Shown: positions 25,745 to 35,351 of the stretch, one piece after another | How positions within the stretch are numbered: position 1 is the stretch's first letter | How the letters are laid out: each line of letters starts with the position of its first letter | Translations under genes and position numbers: made by a program | Assembly (NCBI GenBank): GCA_964405465.1 | Contig: CAYONZ010000002.1 | Location: 104,298 to 168,297, forward strand | Source: CAYONZ01 sp964405465 | GTDB taxonomy: Bacteria; Bdellovibrionota; Bdellovibrionia; Bdellovibrionales; JAMPXM01 | Length of the DNA stretch: 64,000 bases | Direction of reading: 5' to 3' | Notes under the pieces: model-generated | The model's database searches: none | Told to the model about the DNA's origin: nothing | The model's input: the letters and a program-made list of their open reading frames with translations, nothing else

Positions 25745-26707
25745 ATGATTAAAAAATTATTTCCTGTTGTTTTCCCAAAATCCATTTTGCTTTTTTTACT
25801 CCCGGAATTGTGTTGCTCGTTATTTTATACAAACGAAAGTCACGCGAGCGGTGATTTTAGTGCTCCATTTCGTGTCGAGCAGCCAGAACGTGTGCGAAAC
25901 TCTTTTTGGCCTCCGATTGCTAGTTTGCTTCTTCCTGGTTTCGATCAAATCTGGGAGGAGCAATATGAATCCGCCATTGTTCATGCCGGGACCGCATTGG
26001 TGGGATTGAAATTGATGCGCCAAGGGCGACAGGATTCAACAAGGGCGGATGTAGACGATTGGCGCACTGCTGAGTCCAAATTCGTATTTGGACAAGCTGC
26101 CTACAAAACCGCGATGGGTTTAAGTAGTTATCAAAGTTTTATTTCGGCAGCGAACACACGAAAATCCGTTGGCGAATATCTGTTTTTGCCAGAGCAAATG
26201 GAGACACCTTGGCAGTTGGCGGTCGCACCCTTCAAGTTTTCATACCTGGAGCGCCCAACGACTTGGGTCCCTCTGGCTGCGCTCCTGGCCGTCGGGGCGG
26301 CTGCGGTGTCTTTTTCGAATACGGAACATTGGGAGACGCCAGCCTTTGATTATTGGACAATTTCTGCAGGAGCCTCTTATGGCGCAGGAGTGGGGGAAGA
26401 AGCGGTTTTTCGCGGTTGGTTTTTACCAGTATCGCAGGAGGGTTTGCGGTCAGAGTGGGGCGCAAATGCACTGACAAGTTTAGGATTCGCGGCAGCGCAT
26501 ATCTCAAAACAAAATCGTTGGCCCTGGCCACAGTTTTTGATGGGCTACTATCTGGGCTTTGTTACACAGAAAAACAATTGGAGTTTGGGAGAGTCGATAT
26601 TTATTCACACCTGGTGGGACGTGATTGCAATCTTAATGGATTTTGGAATCGAAAGAAATGAAACAAAAAACCACATCGTAAATTTTCAAATTCCAATTTC
26701 ATTTTAA
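25745..26707 (+). CDS. CPBP-family intramembrane metalloprotease-like protein
   Basis: 320 residues with signal-like N-terminus (FPKSILLFLLPELCCSLF) and several membrane segments near 175-205 and 210-320. The Abi/CPBP motifs are visible: EEAVFRGWFLP near residue 217 (EExxxR), then SLGFAAAHISK (second His) and ESIFIHTWWDVIAILMD (third motif His). The family contains Rce1-like CAAX proteases and bacteriocin-immunity proteins. It starts 25 bases after the Hpt gene and may be in the same transcription unit. The target is unknown. Confidence 0.85.
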   Translation: MIKKLFPVVFPKSILLFLLPELCCSLFYTNESHASGDFSAPFRVEQPERVRNSFWPPIASLLLPGFDQIWEEQYESAIVHAGTALVGLKLMRQGRQDSTRADVDDWRTAESKFVFGQAAYKTAMGLSSYQSFISAANTRKSVGEYLFLPEQMETPWQLAVAPFKFSYLERPTTWVPLAALLAVGAAAVSFSNTEHWETPAFDYWTISAGASYGAGVGEEAVFRGWFLPVSQEGLRSEWGANALTSLGFAAAHISKQNRWPWPQFLMGYYLGFVTQKNNWSLGESIFIHTWWDVIAILMDFGIERNETKNHIVNFQIPISF

Positions 26708-26787
26708 AGCTCAACTTTTGCGTGTTTTCAGTTTTTGCTCGTATCAGGTCAGATTGGGAGGTAGTTTTAATTGTGACTTGAGCAGAT

Positions 26788-28245
26788 TTATTTCGTGGTC
26801 TGTACCTTAGGCAAAATGACTACAAAACGGGTGTTGCTTGAGTTGCGATCTAATTTGAGCTCACCCCGATGATCTTCCACTAGACCCTTAGCAATACTCA
26901 GTCCCAGTCCCGTGCCCTTACCGATGTCTTTGGTCGTAAAGAAGGGTTCCATAATCCTGTCAGCGATTTCGGCAGGTATTCCATGGCCCGAGTCGATGAC
27001 ACTGATCTCGACTTGATCCACGAGGTCGGAGACTCGCACCATGATCCAAGGAGACTCTGTCTCAAGAACTGCGTCGTGTGCGTTGTTTAAAAGGTTGAGT
27101 AAGACCTGGCTGATCTGGGGGCCACGACATGAAATCGAAATATCGGGAATTGGAGAAACACGAAGTTCAACATTGTGGTTCTTTAAGCGTTCGCGGCAAA
27201 GTTCGAGAGTTTCATTGATGATCTGCTGGAGCGGAACCTCTGAAAATGGATCTTTCTCTGCGTTCCGTGAAAATGAGCGAAGGCTCTTGATGATAAATAT
27301 GATTCGGTTTGTGACCTCTTCAATTTTAGAAATTCCTTTTAATAAATAATCACTGTTTAGTTCGCCAGATTCAATTCGTTCTCGCATGTGCTGTGCACGT
27401 CCTTGAATGATGGCAATTGGGTTATTGATTTCGTGTGCAATTCCACCTGCCATTTCTCCGAGAGAAGCCATTTTGGCTGAATGTAGAATGGCAACATTCG
27501 TTCGTTTGGTTAGGTACTGAGACTGGGATTGTTCTGCTCCAGCAGAAGTCGCCAGTCCCCAAAAGCCCAAGAATATTGAATTCTCAACATGAGGCGAACA
27601 CTTTTCATGCACCTCTTGATAGTCACCGAACTTATTTTTTATCCGGTAGCAATGTTCAAACGCCGCTTTGGAATCGAGTGCAGTCTTCCAGTTTTTTAGG
27701 ACAGTTGGTTGATCTGCGGGATGAATATTTTCGCTCCAACCTTGTCCCTGTTCTGAGCTAAGGCTCCTGCCTGTAAAATTGAGCCATGCTGCATTTGAAT
27801 AGTCACGTGAGCCTTTGGTGTCGACGTGAAAAATGTATGAAGAGACTTGATCAACCAAAGTGTGAAAAAAGTTTTCTCGCTGAGCGACGCGCAGCCAACT
27901 TTCTTTAGTACTAGTAACATCGCGTCCAATCAACAGGATGGAACTTCGATCTGCAGGTGTCGCTCCGGTCCAGCTGATCCAGCGATATCTTCCATCGCGA
28001 TGTTGGCATCTTGTTTCAAAATTTGCACTGACGTTTCCGATAGAAAGTTGGTCGAGTTCGAATTGAGTTCGTTCGCGGTCCTCCGGGTGGATGAAATCGA
28101 GCGCGTGCTTACCGCGAATCTGCCAAGGTGGCCAGCCGAGCACCCGCACTCCAGCAATATTCGTCTCAAGGACATGCCCCTGGATATCGAGCACTAAAAA
28201 CATATCAGGAGAAATTTGAAAAAAGAGTGCGTAGTTTGCAGACAT
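26788..28245 (-). CDS. Soluble PAS-PAS sensor histidine kinase
   Basis: 485 residues without membrane helices. Two PAS units lie at about 5-120 and 130-240. HisKA has the phosphoacceptor His at residue 271 in GEMAGGIAHEINNPIAIIQGRAQHM, the form of NtrB-like kinases. HATPase_c shows LLNNAHDA, DSGHGIPAEIADRIMEPFFTTK and GTGLGLSIAKGLVEDHRGEL. No receiver or cognate regulator is adjacent. The Hpt gene lies 66 bases upstream on the same strand, so the kinase may belong to the SDR-Hpt-kinase operon. A cytosolic signal is expected. Confidence 0.94.
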   Translation of the reverse strand: MSANYALFFQISPDMFLVLDIQGHVLETNIAGVRVLGWPPWQIRGKHALDFIHPEDRERTQFELDQLSIGNVSANFETRCQHRDGRYRWISWTGATPADRSSILLIGRDVTSTKESWLRVAQRENFFHTLVDQVSSYIFHVDTKGSRDYSNAAWLNFTGRSLSSEQGQGWSENIHPADQPTVLKNWKTALDSKAAFEHCYRIKNKFGDYQEVHEKCSPHVENSIFLGFWGLATSAGAEQSQSQYLTKRTNVAILHSAKMASLGEMAGGIAHEINNPIAIIQGRAQHMRERIESGELNSDYLLKGISKIEEVTNRIIFIIKSLRSFSRNAEKDPFSEVPLQQIINETLELCRERLKNHNVELRVSPIPDISISCRGPQISQVLLNLLNNAHDAVLETESPWIMVRVSDLVDQVEISVIDSGHGIPAEIADRIMEPFFTTKDIGKGTGLGLSIAKGLVEDHRGELKLDRNSSNTRFVVILPKVQTTK

Positions 28246-28310
28246 GGTTTCTTATCGGAGAATTACCAGGGGACCTTCAGCGTTGGTTTACGCACGTCGG
28301 AACCTAGACA

Positions 28311-28667
28311 TTAGGCGGCCTCGATCTTTTTAAGCTCCAGGAGGCCCTCTTGGTATTGCTGTAGAAGCTGGGTGACGAAGGTCATGTAATCAAGTGTTGA
28401 TTTTTTGTTACTCTCAATTTCTAGAAAAAGACACAGCTCACTCATTTGTCCGAGTCCAAGTCCAAGAGCAGTAGATTTAAGTTTGTGTGCGTGCGAAGCG
28501 AGGCTGCGAAAATCTTGAATTCGGGCAGCATTTTCAATTTCGCGAATGAGCGTCGGCGTACTTTTTTCGTATATGCCCAAAAGCTCTGCCAAAATATTCT
28601 CATTGGTTTCACGTTGTAGATTTTTGAGCACTTCGATCTGCTCGAGCACCAATACAGGCTTTTTCAT
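28311..28667 (-). CDS. Hpt protein
   Basis: 118 residues from ATG 28667, preceded by AAAGGAGGT, the ideal Shine-Dalgarno sequence. The phosphotransfer motif is SHAHKLKSTALGLGLGQMSELCLFLE, with the phosphoacceptor His near residue 57. Its ATG overlaps the stop codon of the upstream SDR gene (ATGA at 28664-28667), so translation is probably coupled. It would carry phosphate between hybrid kinases and regulators. The kinase immediately downstream has no receiver, so the donor must come from elsewhere. Confidence 0.88.
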   Translation of the reverse strand: MKKPVLVLEQIEVLKNLQRETNENILAELLGIYEKSTPTLIREIENAARIQDFRSLASHAHKLKSTALGLGLGQMSELCLFLEIESNKKSTLDYMTFVTQLLQQYQEGLLELKKIEAA

Positions 28668-29620
28668 GCGACCTCCTTTTTTGACGGAAAAACGGCGCGC
28701 CAAGTCCGAACCAAGAAATTCGGGATTCTGCGTTTTCGACTAAAGCGTCTGGACCATCCGCTAGATCCTGGAAGAAGCGAGTAGAGAATTGGCTGTAAGA
28801 GTCGTCGCGGTAGAAATCTTCTGAGATAGTAAAGTAGTTCGGCGTCAAGTGAGGCCGGAATCCAAAGTGGAGGTTTTTGAGTTTTAATGACACAAAGAAC
28901 GAGGTCTGCAATGGATTGAGGTGTCGCCATGCCATGGTTCATCAGTTTAGAAATGAAAGGGCTCATGTGTTTGTACATGTCAGAGTAAGGTTTATCCATG
29001 GTGTTCGATATTTGTGAGCGCAATGAGAACTTAACTCGCTCGAACGACTTGGATCGGACAAAAGCCGGTTGAATGAGTGAAACATCAATACCAAAGGGTC
29101 TGGTTTCATACCACAAAGCTTCTGTCGCTCCTTCAAGCGCATACTTTGAAGCCGAGTAAGAGGCCATTGTTGGCATCGCCAAGATTCCTGACATTGAGGA
29201 GATGTTGATGATTTTCCCGCGACCTTTTTGTCTCATTTTAGGAAGGACATGGCGAATCAGACTGATTGGGCCGAAGTAGTTTGTTTCCATTTGAACGTGC
29301 TCGTCTTTGTCGAGCATCTCTTCTAACACGGATCGGTAGCAAATGCCTGCATTGTTCACTAAGATGTCGAGTGAACCCCAGCGTTCATGAATTTTTTGAA
29401 CCACTTGCGATCGTTCGGCTTCGTTGGTCACGTCAAGAGGCAGGATCCAAAAACGATCATCCTCTTGAAACTCGTTTTGCAGAGTTGCTACACTTTTGGC
29501 GCGTGCGGTGATTGCGACTCGATACTCGGTTCTTTCTTGTAGGAGCTTGGCGAGCGCAAGTCCAATACCGGAACTGCAACCGGTCACCAAAATCACCGGT
29601 TTATATTTCTGTGAAGGCAT
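28664..29620 (-). CDS. Short-chain dehydrogenase/reductase
   Basis: 318 residues from ATG 29620; an ATG at 29653 would add 11 residues. Neither has a good SD. The family motifs are VTGCSSGIGLALAKLLQ (cofactor binding), DILVNNAGICYRS, the catalytic Ser in INISSMSG and YxxxK in SYSASKYALEGATEAL. The C-terminal 80 residues are basic and hydrophobic (LLYYLRRFLPRRLLQPILYSLLPG), which may hold it at the membrane, as in related lipid-acting SDRs. It is coupled to an Hpt gene by ATGA overlap. The substrate is unknown. Confidence 0.9.
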   Translation of the reverse strand: MPSQKYKPVILVTGCSSGIGLALAKLLQERTEYRVAITARAKSVATLQNEFQEDDRFWILPLDVTNEAERSQVVQKIHERWGSLDILVNNAGICYRSVLEEMLDKDEHVQMETNYFGPISLIRHVLPKMRQKGRGKIINISSMSGILAMPTMASYSASKYALEGATEALWYETRPFGIDVSLIQPAFVRSKSFERVKFSLRSQISNTMDKPYSDMYKHMSPFISKLMNHGMATPQSIADLVLCVIKTQKPPLWIPASLDAELLYYLRRFLPRRLLQPILYSLLPGSSGWSRRFSRKRRIPNFLVRTWRAVFPSKKEVA

Positions 29621-29904
29621 CCGAAATTTGTACCAATATATGTAGCGATACATCCTCTAAGAATAAACAAAAATTGTTGAAAGCAATATTAAATAAACTA
29701 TGTTTGCTTCGTTTTGAGATCAAGAGTTTTTGACAATTTGAAAGGCCTGCCTATTTAGGTGAAAGTCCAGATTTTAGCTGACGAAGTGCACGACTGTTCG
29801 TGAGATATGCAAAGAAAACTAGTGTATTTGGCGACACTTTCTTATGGTGGTTTTGGTCTGTACATCTCTTTGCCATTTTAGTTTAAGTTCGATATCGTGG
29901 TGTC

Positions 29905-30393
29905 ATGAAAAAAAATATACCCCTCTTTATGTGGATTGCAGTTTCATTTTCAAGTGTTCTTGTGTTTGCGGCACAAACTACGCAACCAACCTCAGAGTGT
30001 ACTCACAGTTCATGTGGTCCACAGTCACACTTTCGGATTTCTTGTGCGTCTGTTTGCCCACGGGAAATGAAGGTCTGGGTCAATCGAGACTTGGTGTTTG
30101 ATTCTTGTGCAGTTGCCCCATTTTTTGGTGTCACACTTTCCTCAACAAAGCAGAGCCTGGAGGCCGCACCCAAAAATCAATTTTTTGATTTGAATTTTAA
30201 TCGGAGTTTCATAGATCCAAGTTTGCAGGTTTTAGCGGGAATGGATTGCAAGAACTTTGATCAGCGACTCATGCTCAGTGTTGCCAAGACAGTTTCGCAT
30301 TCGTATTTTCCGAATGGCGAAAGGTGTGACAAAAAGGCATGCGAATTGGTTGAGCTAGAAAAAACGCCAAAGCTTGAAGTGATTCGAAAATAG
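29905..30393 (+). CDS. Small exported Cys-rich protein of unknown function
   Basis: 162 residues with a signal peptide (MKKNIPLFMWIAVSFSSVLVFA, cleavage after VFA). The mature protein has eight Cys (for example CTHSSCG, ISCASVCP, CDKKACEL), consistent with disulfides in the periplasm or outside. No family is recognised. It stands alone between a divergent SDR and the aromatic operon, and has its own upstream AT-rich region (29654-29904), where TTGACA at 29730 and TATTTA at 29752 could be a promoter, 16 bases apart. Confidence 0.6.
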   Translation: MKKNIPLFMWIAVSFSSVLVFAAQTTQPTSECTHSSCGPQSHFRISCASVCPREMKVWVNRDLVFDSCAVAPFFGVTLSSTKQSLEAAPKNQFFDLNFNRSFIDPSLQVLAGMDCKNFDQRLMLSVAKTVSHSYFPNGERCDKKACELVELEKTPKLEVIRK

Positions 30394-30611
30394 CATTTCA
30401 TCACGGTCTTCTTGTCTGTCTCAATATAAAACGGAGTTGTTGCTCTAACGGCGCACTGAAGTTTGACAAAAAAATGCAACTCAATTGGCAAAGGATGTTT
30501 CAAGCAAGCAGTTTGTGTTGGTCTAATGAAATAAGCAATTTTGATTGACCAAAATTGCAAAACAAAACTAAATTCGATTAAGCGATTTCAACCAAAGCCG
30601 ATAAATACAAC
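30394..30611. promoter_or_regulatory. Leader region of the aromatic operon
   Basis: About 220 gene-free bases upstream of tyrA. GCAATTTT (30535-30542) and AAAATTGC (30551-30558) form an 8-bp stem with an eight-base loop. TTGACA lies at 30463-30468, without a good -10. No T-box or leader peptide rich in Phe or Tyr was recognised. Confidence 0.35.
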
Positions 30612-31754
30612 GTGATTAAACATCCTGAACTCGACAAGTTGCGAATGCAGATTGATAAGGTCAATCGAGATCTCTTACATCTCATGAATGAGCGCGCTGT
30701 GCTGGTGAAGCAAGTGGCTGATTTGAAAGAGCGTGAGGGATTTGCGACCTTCGATCCCGACCGCGAAAATTCAGTCGTTTCCAAAATGCAAAGACTTAAC
30801 TATGGGCCTCTGTCCAACGACATTGTGGGACGTCTATTTCGACATTTGATGCTGCTGTTTCGGGAATGGGAGGAAGAGCAGCGACGTTCTGCTCGTATCC
30901 AAGCTGAGGCAGAAGAATGGCTCATGCACCAGAGAGTTGCGATAGTGGGACTGGGATTGATGGGTGGATCAGCTGTCTTAGCTTTGAAGAAGAATCTTCC
31001 GCGACTTTATATAGCTGGCTATGATCGTGATCCCCAGTTGATCTCCTCAATAGCGGAACGTCTGGATTTGCATACGCAGAATCTTGAAAAAATATTTTCA
31101 TGTGATGTGATCTTACTTGCATTGCCTGTAGGAGCAACGGTTGGTTTTCTGAAGGAGCATGCTAAAAGATTTCGCCCTGGTCAATTTCTCATCGATATGG
31201 CGAGCACCAAACGGCAAGTGGCGGAAACGGCAAAGCATGTCCTCGATTCCAGTGTGCATTTTTTTGGAGGTCATCCTCTTGCGGGCAAAGCTGATCCAGG
31301 AGCAGAGAATGCTGATCCGTTGCTCTATCTCAATCGACCCTTTCTGTTGACCGCAGAAAACGGCAATCCAAATTTACGTTATGCTGAGTCTTTTGTTCGT
31401 GCTTTGGGTGCCAACCCAATGGTCATGTCTCCTGAGGATCACGACGCAATTCTCGCGAACACGAGTCATTTGCCACAGATGATCTCTACGGCATTGACCT
31501 TGGCTGTTGCAGAGTTTCAGGCCAAATCAGACCTCCCGTTGGTGCATGGGCCAGCGTTGAAAGATATGACCCGCCTAGCGGTTTCGAACTATGAAATGTG
31601 GAAAGATATTGCGCTTTCAAACAGTGACGAAATGAATGAAGCCATTGATCATTTTGTAAATGTTCTGCGAACACTGCAAGCCAAATTAGTGAGCGGGCAG
31701 TTTGAAAATGATTTTGCTAAAGCTAAAGATTTTAAAAAAGATCGAGTGTCTTGA
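30612..31754 (+). CDS. tyrA: Bifunctional chorismate mutase / prephenate dehydrogenase
   Basis: Converts chorismate to prephenate and prephenate to 4-hydroxyphenylpyruvate for tyrosine. 380 residues, GTG start at 30612. Residues 1-90 are the AroQ chorismate mutase (LDKLRMQIDKVNRDLLHLMNERAVL and later KMQRLNY). From about 105 a Rossmann fold (VAIVGLGLMGGSAVLALKK) and DMASTKRQVAETAKH, FFGGHPLAG and the HDA/ASHLP-like NTSHLPQM form the dehydrogenase. This fusion is the TyrA of E. coli type. No ACT domain is evident. It ends 17 bases before the DAHP synthase start. Confidence 0.94.
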   Translation: MIKHPELDKLRMQIDKVNRDLLHLMNERAVLVKQVADLKEREGFATFDPDRENSVVSKMQRLNYGPLSNDIVGRLFRHLMLLFREWEEEQRRSARIQAEAEEWLMHQRVAIVGLGLMGGSAVLALKKNLPRLYIAGYDRDPQLISSIAERLDLHTQNLEKIFSCDVILLALPVGATVGFLKEHAKRFRPGQFLIDMASTKRQVAETAKHVLDSSVHFFGGHPLAGKADPGAENADPLLYLNRPFLLTAENGNPNLRYAESFVRALGANPMVMSPEDHDAILANTSHLPQMISTALTLAVAEFQAKSDLPLVHGPALKDMTRLAVSNYEMWKDIALSNSDEMNEAIDHFVNVLRTLQAKLVSGQFENDFAKAKDFKKDRVS

Positions 31755-31771
31755 AACCAGAGGAGTCTAAA

Positions 31772-32806
31772 ATGTTAATTGTCATGAAGAAAGAGCACAC
31801 GCCAGCCCAGCTGGATCAAGTGAAGCTTAATGTTGAAAAATTTAGTTGTGAACCAATAATGTTGAAAGGCCAATTTAAAGTTACAATCAATGTTTTGGGT
31901 GATGACACCAAAATTGACCCAAATCTTTTTCGGCAGCTTGAAGGTGTTGAAGATGTGATTCGCGTTGGGTCGCCATTTCGTTTGGCGAGCCGAGATTTTA
32001 AAAAAGAAGATAGCTTTGTCACAGTTCGCGGAGTGACCTTTGGCCCAGGCCACTTTGTCATAATGGGCGGACCCTGCGCTGTTGAAAGTGCCGACCAAAC
32101 TTTCCGTATCGCAAGAGCAGTAAAAAAAGCTGGGGCTTCAGTTCTCCGTGGTGGCGCATTTAAACCAAGAACATCTCCGTATGCATTTCATGGCATGGGT
32201 GAAGATGGTCTCAAAATTTTACGTGATGTAAGTCAGGAAACAGGATTACCAGTGATCACCGAGGCACTTGATATGAAGAGTTTAGACCTTGTTTATAAGT
32301 ATGGTGACATCATTCAAATCGGAACTCGCAATATGCAGAACTTTTCACTTTTGCGCGAAGTCGGTAAACTCGATAAGCCTGTCATGGTGAAACGTGGAAT
32401 GTCTGCGACAATTGATGAATGGTTGTTGGCAGCTGAGTACGTACTTGCTGGTGGCAATCACCAGGTGATGTTGTGTGAGAGAGGCATTCGTTCGTTTGAT
32501 GCTCGATACACGCGAAACGTGATTGATCTTGGTGCAATTCCTGTTGTGAAGGCCTTAACTCATTTGCCAGTGGTCGTGGATCCAAGTCATGGCTCTGGTC
32601 GAAAAGACAATGTGATTCCAATGGCATTGGCGAGTCTTGCTGTTGGAGCTCATTCCATTTTGGTCGATGTACATGACGAAGCTGCAAAAGCTTTGTGTGA
32701 CGGCCCTCAGGCACTAACTCCAGATGAATTTTCTGGCCTTGTGGACCGATGTATGAAGATCGGTCAAGTGATGGATCTAAAGATCATCGACAATCGAAAA
32801 AAGTAG
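31772..32806 (+). CDS. aroF: 3-deoxy-7-phosphoheptulonate synthase (type I-beta)
   Basis: First step of the shikimate pathway: condenses PEP and erythrose 4-phosphate. 344 residues from ATG 31772, preceded by GAGGAG. Residues 1-70 form the ferredoxin-like domain typical of the I-beta subgroup, which can bind feedback effectors such as Phe and Tyr. The barrel shows GGPCAVESADQT, LRGGAFKPRTSPYAFHGMG, VMVKRGMSATIDEW, LCERGIRSFDARYTRN and VVVDPSHGSGRK. Gene symbol given by function only. It is inside a tight operon with tyrA and aroA. Confidence 0.94.
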   Translation: MLIVMKKEHTPAQLDQVKLNVEKFSCEPIMLKGQFKVTINVLGDDTKIDPNLFRQLEGVEDVIRVGSPFRLASRDFKKEDSFVTVRGVTFGPGHFVIMGGPCAVESADQTFRIARAVKKAGASVLRGGAFKPRTSPYAFHGMGEDGLKILRDVSQETGLPVITEALDMKSLDLVYKYGDIIQIGTRNMQNFSLLREVGKLDKPVMVKRGMSATIDEWLLAAEYVLAGGNHQVMLCERGIRSFDARYTRNVIDLGAIPVVKALTHLPVVVDPSHGSGRKDNVIPMALASLAVGAHSILVDVHDEAAKALCDGPQALTPDEFSGLVDRCMKIGQVMDLKIIDNRKK

Positions 32807-32828
32807 TCCAAATAAAAGCGAGGCATAC

Positions 32829-34112
32829 ATGCAAAAAAAGATTTCTAAAGTGTCTCGCCTAAAAGGGCGAGCCACTGTTCCTGGAGATAAATCTATTTCT
32901 CATCGAGCCATGATCTTTGGAGCGATTGCCGATGGCGAAACCGTTGCTCTAAATCTACTAGATAGTGGAGATGTACACTCCACACAAAATTGTTTGCGAG
33001 CCATGGGCGTTGAGATTTCTGGAGATGCAAAACGAACGGTGGTGAAAGGGCGAGGTAAGCATGGTTTGAAGACCCCAGCTACCGTGTTGGATTGTGGAAA
33101 TTCTGGAACGACAATGCGACTTCTGATGGGTTTTTTATCGGGTCAAGGTTTGCGGGCGACACTTACAGGTGACGCTTCGTTAATCAAGAGGCCAATGAAG
33201 AGAGTGGCCGAGCCTTTGCGTTTGATGGGAGCAGAATTTGAACTCACCAATCAAAATTTTGCGCCGTTGACGGTTTTGCCGCAAAAGAAACTAAAGGCCA
33301 TTCAATATGAATTGAAAATTTCTAGTGCCCAGGTGAAGACCTCACTTCTTTTAGCGGGTCTCTATGCTGATGGGCGAACAACACTTACTGGGGAGATCGG
33401 CAGTCGTGATCATACAGAACGAATGCTTCCACATTTTGGGGTGCATCTCGATGTGACTCCTCAGTCGATTTCTATTACGGGTGACGAAAAGCTTACGGCA
33501 GCTGTTGTTCAGGTTCCTGGAGATCCATCTTCGGCTGCATTTTGGTTGGCCGCAGCCTGCATGGTTCCAGGTGCTGAGGTCGAAATCATGAACGTGTCAT
33601 TGAATCCGACGCGAACTGGTTTTATCAAGGTGCTCGAACGAATGGGTGCAAGAATTGAGTACGAAATAACAGCCGAAAAACCAGAACCAATTGGCAATAT
33701 TCGAGTGTTTCATTCTCCGCTTCATGGTGTGAAAGTTACGGCCGAAGAAATTCCGTCGTTGATTGACGAAGTTCCGATTTTAGCCGTGTTGGCAACTCAA
33801 GCCGAAGGTGTCACTGAAATTCGTGGTGCCGAAGAACTTCGGGTCAAAGAGAGTGATCGCATTGAAGCCGTGGCAAGAAATCTTCGCGCTATGGGTGTGG
33901 AGCTTGAAACCTTTCAAGACGGAATGGCTATAAAAGGAAAGCAAAAGCTCAAGGGTGCAAAAATCGAAACCTATTTAGATCACCGCATTGCCATGTCATT
34001 TTCAATTGCGGGTTTGATCGCCGATGGCGAAACTGAGATCATGGGTATTGATGCCGTGATGACATCGTATCCGAATTTTTATGATGTCTTAGAAACACTA
34101 ACTCGAGGTTGA
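32829..34112 (+). CDS. aroA: 5-enolpyruvylshikimate-3-phosphate synthase
   Basis: Transfers enolpyruvyl from PEP to shikimate 3-phosphate. 427 residues, normal length. Seen: VPGDKSISHRAMIFGAI at residue 18, LDCGNSGTTMRLLMG near 89, GDASLIKRPMKR, SAQVKTSLLLAGLYADG, LRVKESDRIEA near 340 and DHRIAMSFSIAGL near 385. The glycine in the GNSGT motif is as in glyphosate-sensitive class I types, but class cannot be settled by eye. It follows aroF by 22 bases and precedes an aminotransferase by one base. Confidence 0.95.
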   Translation: MQKKISKVSRLKGRATVPGDKSISHRAMIFGAIADGETVALNLLDSGDVHSTQNCLRAMGVEISGDAKRTVVKGRGKHGLKTPATVLDCGNSGTTMRLLMGFLSGQGLRATLTGDASLIKRPMKRVAEPLRLMGAEFELTNQNFAPLTVLPQKKLKAIQYELKISSAQVKTSLLLAGLYADGRTTLTGEIGSRDHTERMLPHFGVHLDVTPQSISITGDEKLTAAVVQVPGDPSSAAFWLAAACMVPGAEVEIMNVSLNPTRTGFIKVLERMGARIEYEITAEKPEPIGNIRVFHSPLHGVKVTAEEIPSLIDEVPILAVLATQAEGVTEIRGAEELRVKESDRIEAVARNLRAMGVELETFQDGMAIKGKQKLKGAKIETYLDHRIAMSFSIAGLIADGETEIMGIDAVMTSYPNFYDVLETLTRG

Positions 34113-34113
34113 A

Positions 34114-35307
34114 ATGAAATTAGCATCGCGACTGAACAGAATTGCCGAAAGTGCAACCATTCGTATGGGCACGCTCACTCGAGAGCTCATTGCTCAGGGG
34201 CGAGACATTGTCAATCTCACTGCAGGAGAGCCTGATTTCGGACCTCCAGCATGTGCTATCGAGGCTGTCGAAGAGGCCTTGAAAAAAGGTTTGTGGAAAT
34301 ATACGGATGTCGCTGGAACTAAAGAGTTGCGTGAATTGGTGGCACAGACGACCTCTGCGTTGCATCCGCAGATCAAGCCATGGCAAGTGAATAATGTGAT
34401 TATTTGTAATGGTGGCAAACAAGCTTTGTATAATGCCTTTATGGCTATACTAGATCCGGGAGATGAAGTTCTCGTGCCGTCGCCGTTCTGGGTCAGTTAT
34501 CCTGAAATGGTAAAGATGGCCGATGGAGTCTGTGTTGAGATGCGCACGCTTCGTGAAGCAGGTTTTAAACTGACACCTGATTTACTTCTTGCGAATCTCC
34601 GAAAACATCCCAAGGCAAGAGCGCTGATTCTTAATTCGCCCTCAAATCCTGCGGGAATTGTTTATACCAAGTCTGAACTCGCAGCTCTTGGAGAAGTGAT
34701 TTTGCAAAATGCCACAAAAGATTTTCTAATTGTTAGTGATGAAATTTACGAAAAGATCGTGCTTCGCCCTCATGTTTTTGCTTCGTTTGTCGAGGCCTGT
34801 CCCGAGCTTGCCGAGAGAACTATTACCATTAACGGTCTCTCAAAAGGGGCGGCGCTTACGGGATGGCGTATTGGATGGGCGGTGGCTCATCCGAGTTTAA
34901 TTAAGGCCATGAATACCATTCAAGGTCAGGTTTCTTCAAATATCAATACACTCGCCCAGGCCGCGGCGACCTCTGTTTTAAAAAACAAACCGGATCTTTC
35001 ACAACAAGTTGAAATTTTTGAACGACGATTGGCTTTGGTTGAAGGGGAGCTTCGTAAGTCGAGTAATCTTGATTGGGTTTCCCCAGGCGGCGCGTTCTAT
35101 GTGTTTTTTCGCCTCAAGCAAACCTCGATTCCTGTGGATCTGATTTGTGAAAAGCTTTTAACCGAGGCCGGAGTCGGTTTGGTTCCTGGAGCTCCATTCG
35201 GAGAAGATCATTACTTGCGCATGAGTTTTGCCACAAGTGAAAAGGCATTGAGCGAAGGAACAAAACGCATCGTTCATTTTGCAAATGAAGCACTTAAGAA
35301 AAGCTGA
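34114..35307 (+). CDS. Class I aminotransferase (aspartate/aromatic type)
   Basis: PLP enzyme, 397 residues. Pattern of aspartate aminotransferase subgroup I-gamma: LTAGEPDFGPPACAIEA at residue 35, FWVSYPEMVK, LNSPSNPAGIVYTKSEL, IVSDEIYEKIV and the PLP lysine region INGLSKGAALTGWRIGWAV near residue 243-260, then RMSFATS with Arg. In this operon the likely job is the final transamination of phenylpyruvate or 4-hydroxyphenylpyruvate, or prephenate to arogenate. ATG lies one base after aroA's stop, with translational coupling probable. Substrate range is inferred. Confidence 0.92.
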   Translation: MKLASRLNRIAESATIRMGTLTRELIAQGRDIVNLTAGEPDFGPPACAIEAVEEALKKGLWKYTDVAGTKELRELVAQTTSALHPQIKPWQVNNVIICNGGKQALYNAFMAILDPGDEVLVPSPFWVSYPEMVKMADGVCVEMRTLREAGFKLTPDLLLANLRKHPKARALILNSPSNPAGIVYTKSELAALGEVILQNATKDFLIVSDEIYEKIVLRPHVFASFVEACPELAERTITINGLSKGAALTGWRIGWAVAHPSLIKAMNTIQGQVSSNINTLAQAAATSVLKNKPDLSQQVEIFERRLALVEGELRKSSNLDWVSPGGAFYVFFRLKQTSIPVDLICEKLLTEAGVGLVPGAPFGEDHYLRMSFATSEKALSEGTKRIVHFANEALKKS

Positions 35308-35351
35308 ACAGTGATAAAAACAAATAAATTGATTTTATTTTGGCAAGACAG

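Noticed and set aside
25421..28667. Possible fusion of Hpt and kinase into one split hybrid
   Set aside because: The Hpt proteins have their own starts, SD sites and stop codons; no frameshift was visible.
29511..29733. Plus-strand small frame antisense to the SDR
   Set aside because: It is antisense to the SDR start and shows no features of its own.
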